Source of the DNA: Chloroflexota bacterium | GTDB lineage: Bacteria > Chloroflexota > Anaerolineae > J036 > Brachytrichaceae | Assembly (NCBI GenBank): GCA_021788625.1 | Contig: JAJYKL010000012.1 | Location: 1 to 63,337 of the forward strand | Direction of reading: 5' to 3' | DNA: 63,337 nucleotides | Shown: piece after piece, positions 1-7,936 of the stretch | Numbering within the stretch: the first letter of the stretch is position 1 | Layout: the number at the start of each line of letters is the position of its first letter | Notes under the pieces: generated by a model | What the model saw: the letters and a program-made list of their open reading frames with translations, nothing else | What the model was told of the DNA's origin: nothing | The model's database searches: none | Program-made: the position numbers and the translations under genes

Positions 1-39
1 CCAACCCAAACCGGTTATCGCAGCCTCGACCCTTCCTGG

Positions 40-259
40 AGCGGCTTGCAGATAACAACAAGGTTCCCGGCAGTCATAGTGAGCGCTCATGGTGAGTGCT
101 CATGGTGAGTGCTCATGGTGAGCTTGTCGAACCATCCTTCGACCAGCTCAGGATGTACCCTTCGACCAGCTCAGGATGTACCCTTCGGCCAGCTCAGGAT
201 GTACCCTTCGACAAGCTCAGGATAAATGCCCAATCCCTTGCGTTCAATCGCAAGCCGCT
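40..259. repeat. MITE-like element, copy 1
   Basis: The element is bounded by 10-bp inverted ends, AGCGGCTTGC at 40-49 and GCAAGCCGCT at 250-259. It contains about three copies of a 13-bp unit (GTGCTCATGGTGA type) and four of a ~23-bp unit built on CCTTCGACCAGCTCAGG. A second copy at 3738-3897 has the same ends and flanks but fewer internal units. There is no transposase inside and no clear target duplication. The rest of the leader up to 402 shows no convincing gene. Confidence 0.75.
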
Positions 260-402
260 CTAGTAGTTAACAAAGACGGGCAATGACAGGACAGAGCTAT
301 CGAATAGCACCACAACCCAGCACGCTATATGACCGGCCATGCGCAGGTGTCTCCTTTAGCCGCTATCGCGGTGCACTCTGGATGTCAGCGTATGTCAGCC
401 TG

Positions 403-1167
403 TTACATGAGCACCATCAGCAGGAAACGGATGCCGACGAGGACCAGAATGGGGGCGATGATCCAGGTCACGATTTTGTTAAGTTGAGGGGTCCAAAAGC
501 GCTGCACAACGAGTGCGACACCGGTGGTGAGGGCAAACAAATAGAGCGCCATCAAGACTTGGGTGGTGGTCAATGCCACGCCCATCCCCACCTGGGTCGC
601 CAGGGCCAGTGGTGCGGCCGCGCTGATGCTCAATGCGGCCAGAGCGTAGGCCTGTTTAGGGTGGCGCCCCAGGGCGGCGTTATAGAGCGGCACCTGGAAG
701 ACCTTGCCACCTGCCGAGAGCAGACCCATCAGTATGGCAGCGCCGAAAGCGATGGGTGCCAGCCAAGACGGGTGGGCTTTCGTCTCTTTCTCTGGCAGCG
801 GGCGGATGAGTGCCAGTCGCAGGCCGGCCAGTATGGCATAGATGCCCAACAGGACAGTCAACACCGCGGGCGGCAGGGCGAGTGCCAACACACGACCCAG
901 CATGGCGCCCACAACAGCCGGAATGATCACCAGCGGCCAATCCCCCCGCACAGAGGTGAGCACTTCTGTCTGGCGCAAGGCCAGCATCAACGCCGCCAGT
1001 GAGACGACGATGAGGTTGATGGTAATGGCATCGGTGACGGGCAGGCCGACGACACTGATGATCAGGATGACCAGAAAGAAGCGATCCACCCAGGATTGGA
1101 TGGAAGCCGTCACGAAGCCAACGATGAGAGCGGCCAGCAGGCCTTTGAGTAGGAGCAGTGTGAGCAT
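403..1167 (-). CDS. TauE/SafE (TSUP) family permease
   Basis: This 254-residue protein is almost entirely hydrophobic, with about eight predicted membrane segments and an internal two-fold repeat typical of TSUP permeases, which move sulfite, sulfonates or other small anions. It is the last gene of the minus-strand island headed by the ArsR regulator at 7937-8323 and follows the NifX-like gene by 20 bp. A second TSUP gene lies at 2770-3525. The substrate cannot be read from sequence; the arsenic and thiol neighbours suggest a sulfur or metalloid anion. Confidence 0.85.
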   Translation of the reverse strand: MLTLLLLKGLLAALIVGFVTASIQSWVDRFFLVILIISVVGLPVTDAITINLIVVSLAALMLALRQTEVLTSVRGDWPLVIIPAVVGAMLGRVLALALPPAVLTVLLGIYAILAGLRLALIRPLPEKETKAHPSWLAPIAFGAAILMGLLSAGGKVFQVPLYNAALGRHPKQAYALAALSISAAAPLALATQVGMGVALTTTQVLMALYLFALTTGVALVVQRFWTPQLNKIVTWIIAPILVLVGIRFLLMVLM

Positions 1168-1187
1168 GTGATTGATGAGTAAATGGT

Positions 1188-1604
1188 TCAGTGCAGGCGT
1201 TCGGTATGATCGGTGAGTTTTCCGGCCAGGTAAGCCGAAATGGCTGCGTCAATGCTGGCGATATCGGTCACCATCGGGCGGATACCGGCCTGGCTAATGC
1301 TTTGGTAAGCCCCGGCGCCCATGCCGCGTGAAAGTAGCACCTGGCAATCGGAGATGGCCGCCACCATGCTGGCGTGCCGGTCCTGCGAAGCTGCGTCCAA
1401 ACCATGCCCGCGCGGGTCTGCGCCGTGGGCCTCGTGAGCTTCCTCGCCATGTTGGCCACCCGCAAAATGGGAATGCCCCAGCTTGGCGCGTTTTTCACGA
1501 GCAACGACTTTACCCTCTTCCACCGTAATAACGACATAAAACGGCGCACGGCCAAAGTGGTGGCTGATGGTCACGCCATCTTCTGAAACTGCTGCGATCT
1601 TCAT
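1188..1604 (-). CDS. NifX/NifB-type dinitrogenase cofactor-like protein with His-rich loop
   Basis: The reading frame is open further upstream, but the family N-terminus (MKIAAVSEDG) begins at the ATG at 1604, preceded by a GAGG ribosome site, giving 138 residues. The fold is that of NifX/NafY-like Fe-Mo cofactor binding proteins (a generic 'SHHFGRAPFY' strand and a C-terminal 'LLSRGMGAGAYQSI' region). A central insert of about 30 residues is very rich in His with Asp/Glu and may bind metal. No nitrogenase gene is visible, so a role in nitrogen fixation is unlikely; small metal or cluster binding in the ArsR island is more plausible. Confidence 0.8.
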   Translation of the reverse strand: MKIAAVSEDGVTISHHFGRAPFYVVITVEEGKVVAREKRAKLGHSHFAGGQHGEEAHEAHGADPRGHGLDAASQDRHASMVAAISDCQVLLSRGMGAGAYQSISQAGIRPMVTDIASIDAAISAYLAGKLTDHTERLH

Positions 1605-1715
1605 TTTTAACCTCACAATATCCCGTTCAGGGATTGGAATAACTGCTAGCGATAAACTGGTGTGTCCCGTAGAGCGGTGCTCATTGTATGAACCATGTCG
1701 AGCGTTCTCTACTCT

Positions 1716-1791
1716 GCGGCCAACCGCTGAATGTGGTTGCAGGCGGTCACGCATCACGCGGACGCGTGGATCCGCTCCAACGGTTGGCCGC
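1716..1791. repeat. 11-bp perfect inverted repeat in the NifX-FmdE gap
   Basis: GCGGCCAACCG (1716-1726) and CGGTTGGCCGC (1781-1791) are perfect inverted arms about 54 bp apart. They sit in the 292-bp gap between the FmdE-like and NifX-like genes. The function is unknown; the gap has no recognisable gene. Confidence 0.5.
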
Positions 1792-1896
1792 AATGGCAGT
1801 CTCCTGATTGCATACACCGGTTCCAGCTCATACCAGGCTCATGACTTCCCATCCTGACTGCGATGGCTTCTTTTGCGGCCTGATCACACGCTCTGC

Positions 1897-2502
1897 CTAC
1901 ATTTTCTCGGCGCAGGGAATGCACACAATCCTGCCGTGCTTGACGCGTGCGTAACGCTCGACCGTCACCTCGCCACATTCGGCGCACATGATCGTGTCGA
2001 ACGCATGCGGCGCCATGGCTGGCACTTTGATCTCTTTGACCGGCTCGACATTGAACAGCACCTCAGTCTTCTCACTCAGCACCTGGTCGATTAAGGGCTC
2101 CACCAGCGCCGGATCCACCTGCGAGGCGGGCACCCCTTTCCGCCGATACTGGATGAATTCAGATTGCTGGCTGCGTCGCATCGCTTCTGGTGTGGCGACC
2201 ACCCGCACGCTCCGTCCCGTCTTGTTGTCGATCAGCGTCAGGCCGAACTTGCCGTAGCCCAGGCTGCGAATGTTGCCCTTGCCGAATGTGCAGCCGGTCG
2301 TCACCTGGATGCCATCAGCGAAGCAGGTGGAGCAGTGATTGCGGTCGATCTCGACCAGGGCGGTCAACTGGCCGTCTGGTGCGTGCGAGACCCCCAGCGC
2401 CTGCATGGCAGCCAGACCGGCGCGCAGGCCGAGCGGCATGGCAGGGCACTTGTGCCCATGCAGAGCCAACCCAACTTTGTAGACTTCATCGTTGCGGTCC
2501 AT
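1897..2502 (-). CDS. FmdE-like protein with C-terminal zinc finger
   Basis: This 201-residue protein has the FmdE domain (motif HGHKCPAMPLG near residue 15, then a 'CSTCFADGIQVTTGCTFGKGN' type segment) and a C-terminal zinc ribbon with CAECG and CIPC pairs. FmdE was named for a formylmethanofuran dehydrogenase subunit, but stand-alone copies occur widely outside methanogens and probably bind metal. No other formylmethanofuran genes are present. It belongs to the ArsR-headed island, which suggests metal or thiol handling. The start at 2502 has a GGAG-type site upstream. Confidence 0.85.
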   Translation of the reverse strand: MDRNDEVYKVGLALHGHKCPAMPLGLRAGLAAMQALGVSHAPDGQLTALVEIDRNHCSTCFADGIQVTTGCTFGKGNIRSLGYGKFGLTLIDNKTGRSVRVVATPEAMRRSQQSEFIQYRRKGVPASQVDPALVEPLIDQVLSEKTEVLFNVEPVKEIKVPAMAPHAFDTIMCAECGEVTVERYARVKHGRIVCIPCAEKM

Positions 2503-2769
2503 TATGATTTCTCCTTATTATTAGATATTGGCTGTTGGATAGAGGCGTACCCGTTCAACGTGAGCGGACTTTTCGACCCGTGGTGCCGTTAAGGCAGCGC
2601 AGGGGCGAGCGACGCATCGCGCCTTTTTTCGGATGATTGAGCGTGGCGGCCGGTTTGCTCATGCGATGGCCGATCAGCATAAACGGGCATTCGCGCGTGT
2701 GAGACCCAGAGGCCCACGCGGGTGGGCTATCAGGAGTTGCCATGTGCTTTTGCCTTCAGGCTGGTGCCT

Positions 2770-3525
2770 TTAGTGAATAAGATCCAGGATCATTTTGAGA
2801 GCGATGCCCCATAACAGCACGCCAATGATGCGCTTGAGTTGCATGCTCGACAGTTTAGTTTTCATCAGCTGTGAGCCGGCGATCGATCCGGCGGCGGCCA
2901 TCACCGCTGTGAGGCCGATGAACAACGCATCCAGCCCACCCAGCGTCGCGTGGCCAAGGAAACCTGACAGCGACGAGAACACCACCACCAGCGCCGTTGT
3001 CCCAGCGGCCAGTTTGGCATCCAGTCCCAACCAGTTCAACACGGGTAGGATGAAGTTGCCACCGCCCACGCCGAGCAGCCCGCCCAGGAAGCCGGCCACC
3101 CCGCCCACGCCTGCTGCGGTGCCGATCTCCACCGCGCGGCCCAAAGGCCGGTCGCGCTTCCTGGCTTTGTAGAATAGCATCATGAAGCCGGCAAAGAGCA
3201 GGAAAGCCGCAAACATCGCCAGGAGAACCGTTTTATTTACTGAGGCGGTGAGCCGCGCTCCCAGCGGTGACAGGATCACTGCCACGATCAGCACTGGCAG
3301 CCCCACGTGCCAGTTGATGAGCTTGCCACGCCAGTAATTGACGGTCGCAAACAGCAGGCTGACGACGTTGAGCAGCAGCGCGGTCGGTGTGGCTTCAGCC
3401 AGCGGCACGCCCAGGTAATAGAACAGCGGTACGAACAAGAAGGCCGCACCCAGTCCCGCCATGGCCAGCAGGCCCGAAAATACGAATACCAAAACAGCGC
3501 TCACGATGTAAATCACGGGACTCAT
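2770..3525 (-). CDS. TauE/SafE (TSUP) family permease
   Basis: This 251-residue integral membrane protein carries the two-repeat TSUP architecture, including the glycine-rich 'GFLGGLLGVGGGNFILP' segment in the second half. It is the first gene after the 491-bp break that separates the island into two blocks, and an ATTC-N8-GAAT operator-like palindrome lies about 157 bp upstream of its start (3682-3697). It is only distantly like the TSUP gene at 403-1167, so the two may carry different anions. Sulfite, thiosulfate or a related oxyanion is a reasonable guess. Confidence 0.88.
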   Translation of the reverse strand: MSPVIYIVSAVLVFVFSGLLAMAGLGAAFLFVPLFYYLGVPLAEATPTALLLNVVSLLFATVNYWRGKLINWHVGLPVLIVAVILSPLGARLTASVNKTVLLAMFAAFLLFAGFMMLFYKARKRDRPLGRAVEIGTAAGVGGVAGFLGGLLGVGGGNFILPVLNWLGLDAKLAAGTTALVVVFSSLSGFLGHATLGGLDALFIGLTAVMAAAGSIAGSQLMKTKLSSMQLKRIIGVLLWGIALKMILDLIH

Positions 3526-3681
3526 CTTTCTACTTCCGGAATCTTCTTATCAAAATATCTGGTTAATTGAATATGATTGGGCTCAAAAAAACGGCTGAGC
3601 CACGTTCCGGGAGACACGGCGCATGCTCGCACCTCCGCCGCGCCAGCAGCACCCACTAGAGTCCAGTGGCCTGCCGCTCAT

Positions 3682-3697
3682 ATTCATATTACCGAAT
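3682..3697. promoter_or_regulatory. Putative ArsR-type operator, second site
   Basis: The plus-strand sequence ATTCATATTACCGAAT is an ATTC-N8-GAAT palindrome that matches 13 of 16 bases of the site in front of arsR (8351-8366). It lies upstream of the TauE/SafE-FmdE-NifX-TauE/SafE block. The shared sequence suggests that one regulator controls both blocks. Binding is inferred. Confidence 0.5.
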
Positions 3698-3737
3698 GCG
3701 ATTCTACAACCATCATGTGATCGACGCAACTGATTCA

Positions 3738-3897
3738 AGCGGCTTGCAGCTAACAACAAGATTCCCGGCAGTCATGGTGAGCGTTCATGGTGAGCGCTCA
3801 TGGTGAGCTTGTCGAACCATCCTTCGACAGGCTCAGGATGATCCTTCGACAGGCTCAGGATAAATGCCCAATACCTTGCGATCAATCGCAAGCCGCT
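3738..3897. repeat. MITE-like element, copy 2
   Basis: It has the same 10-bp inverted ends as copy 1 (AGCGGCTTGC at 3738-3747, GCAAGCCGCT at 3888-3897) and the same left and right arms. Inside there are only about two copies of the 13-bp unit and two of the CCTTCGACAGGCTCAGG unit. It occupies most of the 491-bp gap between acr3 and the TSUP gene. The 119 bp to its right (3898-4016) holds no recognised gene. Confidence 0.75.
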
Positions 3898-4016
3898 CCA
3901 GGGCAAACACGATCCATCCGTCGAGCGGTGCCTGTTCATCCTCCACATCGTTGATAACTCCAACTGGGCAAGCCGGTCAGAGTTTACCGGTTCAATGGCC
4001 CCTTATGGTTCACCGT

Positions 4017-5171
4017 CTATTTCGGCAGCGTCGCCGGGGGTGGGCACGCCTCTGCGGCTGCATTCACAATCCCCGCATCGGCGGGTTGCAGCTCGCGCGT
4101 AAAGTAGTGTCGCTGGAAAAAGAGTGCCACGTTCACCAGCCCGATCATGACTGGCACCTCGATCAGCGGGCCGATCACCGCGGCGAAAGCCACACCCGAG
4201 CCGATCCCGAACACCGCCACCGCCACGGCAATGGCCAGCTCGAAGTTATTGCTGGCGGCGGTGAAGCTCATGGTGGTGGTTTGACGATAGTCCGCGCCCA
4301 GCCGCTTGCCCATCCAGAAGCTGACCAGGAACATGATGACAAAGTACAGCACCAGCGGGATGGCGATGCGCACGACGTCCAACGGGATTTGCACGATCAG
4401 GTTGCCCTTCAGGCTGAACATCACCACGATGGTGAACAGCAGCGCCGCCAGTGTGAGCGGGCTGACGCGGGGGATGAACTCGGTCTGGTACCACTGGCGC
4501 CCCTTCGCCCGCCACAGGAAGAAGCGTGTGAGGAAGCCAGCGATCATGGGGAGTCCCAAGTAGATGAACACGCTCTGCGCGATCTGCCCGATGCTGACCT
4601 GCACCACGCTGCCCCGCAGGCCCAGCAGTGGCGGCAGCACAGTAATGAACACCCAGGCGTACGCGCTGTAAAACAGCACCTGGAACAGGCTATTGAACGC
4701 TACCAGTCCGGCGGCATATTCGGTGTCGCCCCTGGCCAGCTCATTCCACACGATGACCATGGCGATGCAGCGGGCCAGCCCGATCATGATCAGGCCCACC
4801 ATGTACTCAGGTCTGTCGCGCAGGAAGACGATGGCCAGCACGAACATCAGCAGCGGGCCCACCAGCCAGTTTTGTATCAGCGACAGCCCCAGCACCTTGC
4901 GATTCCTGAAGACCTGCCCCAGTTCCTCGTATTTCACCTTGGCGAAGGGCGGGTACATCATCAGGATCAGGCCAATGGCGATGGGGATGTTGGTGGTGCC
5001 GACCTGGAACTGGTTGATGAAGGGTTCGACGGATGGGATCATTGCGCCCAGGGCGACGCCAACGGCCATGGCCAGGAAGATCCACAGTGTAAGAAATCGA
5101 TCCAGGGTGGATAAGCGCTGGGTCGCTGAGCCCGCCAGCGACGCTGAGGGGGCAGAGGATAATTGTGTCAT
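4017..5171 (-). CDS. acr3: Acr3-type arsenite efflux permease
   Basis: This 384-residue protein has about ten membrane segments and the Acr3 signatures: the conserved Cys in '[13 protein letters not shown]' (TM4 region) and Glu in '[13 protein letters not shown]' (TM9 region). Acr3 extrudes trivalent arsenite from the cytoplasm using the membrane potential. It is 35 bp downstream of the CxxC mini-thioredoxin gene, and the cluster is headed by an ArsR repressor, which fits an arsenic response. No arsC arsenate reductase is adjacent; the small thioredoxin or OsmC could supply thiol chemistry, but this is not shown. Confidence 0.95.
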   Translation of the reverse strand: MTQLSSAPSASLAGSATQRLSTLDRFLTLWIFLAMAVGVALGAMIPSVEPFINQFQVGTTNIPIAIGLILMMYPPFAKVKYEELGQVFRNRKVLGLSLIQNWLVGPLLMFVLAIVFLRDRPEYMVGLIMIGLARCIAMVIVWNELARGDTEYAAGLVAFNSLFQVLFYSAYAWVFITVLPPLLGLRGSVVQVSIGQIAQSVFIYLGLPMIAGFLTRFFLWRAKGRQWYQTEFIPRVSPLTLAALLFTIVVMFSLKGNLIVQIPLDVVRIAIPLVLYFVIMFLVSFWMGKRLGADYRQTTTMSFTAASNNFELAIAVAVAVFGIGSGVAFAAVIGPLIEVPVMIGLVNVALFFQRHYFTRELQPADAGIVNAAAEACPPPATLPK

Positions 5172-5206
5172 ACCGTGTTAAGTCTCCTGTGCCATGTAGT
5201 GACGCG

Positions 5207-5452
5207 TCAGTCCATCACCGCGCGCAACCACTTGATCACTTCTGCCTTCTTGGGGATGCGCCCGGCCGATTTGAGTTGCTCGTTAATCACCAACCCAGGC
5301 GTGGCGAGGATCGGATATTGGACCATCTCAGCCGGGTTGGTCACTTTCTGAATTGTCGCTTCGACATCCAGCTCAACGACAGCCTCGCGCACAATATCTC
5401 CCAGCTTCACACAATTAGGACATCCGCTGCCCAGCACTTTGATGGCAATCAT
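5207..5452 (-). CDS. Mini-thioredoxin, redox-active disulfide protein (CPNC)
   Basis: This 81-residue protein begins with 'MIAIKVLGSGCPNC', placing a CPNC redox pair at residues 11 and 14, followed by a cis-Pro region 'ATPGLVINEQ'. It matches the small TM0996/MTH895-like thioredoxin family often encoded next to arsenic and organometal permeases. It probably reduces a metalloid-protein or disulfide bond in the cytoplasm. A degenerate tandem relative lies directly upstream at 5592-5714. The gene precedes acr3 by 35 bp. Confidence 0.9.
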   Translation of the reverse strand: MIAIKVLGSGCPNCVKLGDIVREAVVELDVEATIQKVTNPAEMVQYPILATPGLVINEQLKSAGRIPKKAEVIKWLRAVMD

Positions 5453-5591
5453 GGGTTATCGTTCCTCCTTATCATGGCAGGGCATTCACCTGCCAGGTAG
5501 ACATTCTGGCCGACGTGAGTACGCGCCCACCGGATTTTCGTTGGCCACCCGACCCGGCGTATGACGCAGGCCGCCTGATGCCAGTTCATCC

Positions 5592-5714
5592 CTACCGTGA
5601 CTTTTTCGTCTTGCCTGTCCAGGCTCGGCATCGCCGTAGCTTGTGCGCAATCTGCTCATCGCTATCGCAATCGGAGCATCCAGGGCTGCGCACTTTGATG
5701 ATCAGCATCTCCAT
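5592..5714 (-). pseudogene. Degenerate mini-thioredoxin start (CSDC)
   Basis: From the ATG at 5714 the frame reads 'MEMLIIKVRSPGCSDCD', which lines up with the start of the intact CPNC protein downstream (IKV-x2-xGCxxC). It soon leaves any thioredoxin pattern and stops at 5592; an overlapping frame continues to 5449 without recognisable similarity. It therefore looks like a decayed tandem duplicate filling the 323-bp gap between the OsmC and mini-thioredoxin genes. A short functional CxxC peptide cannot be excluded. Confidence 0.4.
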
Positions 5715-5775
5715 ACACCTGCATAAATCCCTGCCTTCGTCGCGATGACGGCGGGCGGTTGCGCCGGTTGCTCCT

Positions 5776-6246
5776 TTATTGACCTGCAGGCAGGATCGTG
5801 ACCTTCGCTTCCACGACCAATTCACTCTTGATCGAGTTGGCCACCAGGCTGTACTTCTGGGCTGAATCCAGAGCGCGCTGGATACGTTTGTTGAGTGCCG
5901 TGTGGTCCAGGTCGCCAGCACTTGCCGCGCGCACGACGATCTGGGGGTGCAGGACCACACGGGTGAATAGTTCGGTGCGGTCGAGCTCGATGCGTTTGGT
6001 GCCCTCCGCATCACACTCGTAGGAGACCAGGTCGAGCTTAAACCGCTCGGCCGCCCAGATGAACATCATCATGACGCAGGTATTGGCCGCGGCCACGAAC
6101 GCATCTTCCGGTGTCAGCACTCCGGCATGCCCCAGCGCATCAGGTGGCGCTGAGAAATCCATCTCTGGTCCGTTGCCCAGCCGGATGTGACCCCAGTGTT
6201 CGCCCTTCCACGAAACGGTGGTGTGGTAGGTTGCGGTCTGACTCAC
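5776..6246 (-). CDS. OsmC/Ohr-type hydroperoxide reductase family protein
   Basis: This 156-residue protein has the OsmC layout: an N-terminal strand region, the helix with the presumed peroxidatic cysteine ('AAANTCVMMMF', about residue 57) and a C-terminal 'SAQKYSLVANS' helix. In classical OsmC and Ohr the second helix supplies the resolving cysteine; here that position is Ser. Classical thiol peroxidase cycling may therefore be lost or use an external thiol. The start overlaps the stop of the preceding DGC gene by 4 bp, so they are translationally coupled. Confidence 0.88.
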   Translation of the reverse strand: MSQTATYHTTVSWKGEHWGHIRLGNGPEMDFSAPPDALGHAGVLTPEDAFVAAANTCVMMMFIWAAERFKLDLVSYECDAEGTKRIELDRTELFTRVVLHPQIVVRAASAGDLDHTALNKRIQRALDSAQKYSLVANSIKSELVVEAKVTILPAGQ

Positions 6247-6977
6247 GCCGTAGCCTCCTGGCCTTCACAAAATGCAGTGTAGACGCGCAGCAGTGCGCTG
6301 GCGTAAGCTTCGTCGGCGCCATCGGGCACGGCCGTGTAGATGCGCGCCGTGTCCAGGAGCTCTCGAGCCGTGTTCGCGTCCGGCACCTTAGCGGCTGCGC
6401 GGAATTGCTGCATGATGAGGGGCAACGCGATGAAAGTGACCATTTCTCCGCCAATCAGCACATTCTGGACCGGGATGCCCGACCCGCACGAGCAGGTCGT
6501 TTCGCCTTCTGCCTGAAGCCCTTCGTCCGGCGCCGGTGTTTCAAGTGCGGCGGTGTGATGATCACCCGCGTTGCCCAGTATTTCATCCACCAGCAGCGCA
6601 ATGCGCTCCGCCGTCGCTTTGACAGCCTGCTGGCCTGCGGCGTTCAACTGGCGCCGCCCCGCCACACCGTGGATACCGGCCTGTGCCACAATCTCATCGA
6701 CGACCACGCTCGCTGCCGGTTTGCCGGAGTACCGTTCCGCGGCGCGCGCCGCGCAGCGCTTCTCGCATCCATCGACAGCAATGGTCGGGTAAACGCGAGC
6801 AAACTGGCGGTCCCCTTCACCGCCTGCCAGAAATAAGGGGAGACAGATTGTGACCGTGTCGTCTGGCCGCAGGTATCCCAGCACGCGCAGGGCGGCCAGA
6901 CGCGTCACACTGCCTTCGGCGATCTCCTCGCCAGAACATGCAACGACGCCCACCTTTCGGCGGAGTAAATCAGACAT
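6243..6977 (-). CDS. DGC-domain putative zinc-binding protein with extra C-terminal domain
   Basis: The N-terminal half carries the DGC signature (VACSGEE near residue 14 and VDGCEKRCA near residue 70), a family annotated as putative zinc-binding. A linker with CSCGSG leads into a C-terminal region of about 90 residues that I do not recognise. The 244-residue protein is longer than usual single-domain DGC proteins. It overlaps the second DGC gene by 8 bp and the OsmC gene by 4 bp, so these genes form a tight transcription unit. The function is unknown; cysteine-bound metal or sulfur transfer is an inference. Confidence 0.8.
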   Translation of the reverse strand: MSDLLRRKVGVVACSGEEIAEGSVTRLAALRVLGYLRPDDTVTICLPLFLAGGEGDRQFARVYPTIAVDGCEKRCAARAAERYSGKPAASVVVDEIVAQAGIHGVAGRRQLNAAGQQAVKATAERIALLVDEILGNAGDHHTAALETPAPDEGLQAEGETTCSCGSGIPVQNVLIGGEMVTFIALPLIMQQFRAAAKVPDANTARELLDTARIYTAVPDGADEAYASALLRVYTAFCEGQEATA

Positions 6978-7413
6978 GACTGTTCCCCTTTATTTCCGCC
7001 GGGCAGCTGGGTGCCACGAGGCTATCGACCACCGCCGTCACTTCCGTAGCCAGCGCATGGGCCAGCTTTAGCCCGCCGTCGTTCAGTCGCGCGATGCCGT
7101 GCGGTTTGAGGTCTCTATGACGGCGGTATACGTCGAGCACGGCAAACCCGCGCATCACGCTCCCGCCGCACTCGCGTACCATCTTCGTCGCACAGGCTAA
7201 TTTGCAGCCGTCTAGCGTGATGGCCGGGCATGTCGCCACGGCCGTGCGCGCTTCCACGTCGCCCATGACCAGCCTTGACAGCGCTACCAGATGTGTTTGG
7301 TTGGGGCGCAGGTCTTCGACGACTTCGTACGCGGCCTCCCGGCTGACTGTGCCAAAGGGTTTGCCGATGCCGCTGCAGGGCACGATCAGGACGCATTGTG
7401 TGGGTTCGCTCAT
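6970..7413 (-). CDS. DGC-domain putative zinc-binding protein
   Basis: This 147-residue single-domain protein has the paired cysteine motifs 'VLIVPCSGIGK' and 'ITLDGCKLACA', plus a later 'VRECGG'. It is a paralogue of the N-terminal half of the next gene. Its start overlaps the GcvH-like gene by 4 bp. DGC proteins have no established reaction; the pairing with a lipoyl-domain protein hints that they pass a bound thiol, persulfide or metal. Confidence 0.83.
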   Translation of the reverse strand: MSEPTQCVLIVPCSGIGKPFGTVSREAAYEVVEDLRPNQTHLVALSRLVMGDVEARTAVATCPAITLDGCKLACATKMVRECGGSVMRGFAVLDVYRRHRDLKPHGIARLNDGGLKLAHALATEVTAVVDSLVAPSCPAEIKGNSHV

Positions 7414-7862
7414 GGCTTTTTCGTGTCCTCTTCAGCCTGCTGCTTCATCTGCTTGAAATACTGTTCTGCCGTTAGCAGGCGAGCCTGATCCGCTGCCCAG
7501 TCGGCGACCGAGATCACGGCCAACCAGCCCTCGCCATACGGGTCGCTGTTGATGAGCTCCGGCGTGTCTTCCAGCGCAGGGTTCACCTGCGCCACCCGGC
7601 CGCTCACAGGCGAGACAAGACTGGTGTTCACTTTGATTGTCTCCAGTGTTGCCAGTTCATCTCCTGCGGCGACTGCGGTGCCCTCCGGCTTGACCTCCAC
7701 AAACGCCACATCCCCGCTGCGTTGCTGCAGGTAGTCTGTCAGTCCCACACGCACCTGATTCCCTGTGGCGGATACCCACAGACCTTCAGGCGTATAGGCG
7801 CGATCGGTGGCGACCTTGAACGTAAACTTATCGACTGTAGTTTCTATAAAGATTGACATCAT
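7410..7862 (-). CDS. GcvH-like lipoyl-domain protein
   Basis: The 150-residue protein keeps the H-protein fold: 'VRVGLTDYLQQRSGDVAFVEV', then 'LATLETIKVNTSLVSPVSG' with the likely lipoylated Lys77, and 'SDPYGEGWLAVI'. The usual ESVKA motif is ETIKVN. No gcvT or gcvP genes are near, so a glycine-cleavage role is unlikely. GcvH-like lipoate-binding proteins serve sulfur-transfer pathways elsewhere (sHdr systems), and its coupling to two DGC proteins in an arsenic cluster suggests a dithiol carrier. It is the first gene after arsR (74-bp gap). Confidence 0.85.
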   Translation of the reverse strand: MMSIFIETTVDKFTFKVATDRAYTPEGLWVSATGNQVRVGLTDYLQQRSGDVAFVEVKPEGTAVAAGDELATLETIKVNTSLVSPVSGRVAQVNPALEDTPELINSDPYGEGWLAVISVADWAADQARLLTAEQYFKQMKQQAEEDTKKP

Positions 7863-7936
7863 GGTTTTCTATGCTCAGGTTGCGTACGGCCTCGAGTGAA
7901 TGCGTATGGGCGTATCGGATCCTGCCCGGGTAGCGG

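Noticed and set aside
1605..1817. N-terminal extension of the NifX-like frame
   Set aside because: The family start MKIAAV and its ribosome site are at 1604; the upstream part lacks similarity and covers the 11-bp palindrome region.
2555..2743. 62-residue minus-strand frame in the TSUP-FmdE gap
   Set aside because: No recognisable family, no clear ribosome site, and its composition resembles non-coding sequence.
3772..3963. 63-residue minus-strand reading frame with LSLSKDHPEPVEGWFDKLTMS
   Set aside because: It is the translation of the repeated CCTTCGAC..GCTCAGG unit and MITE arms, a well-known source of false genes.
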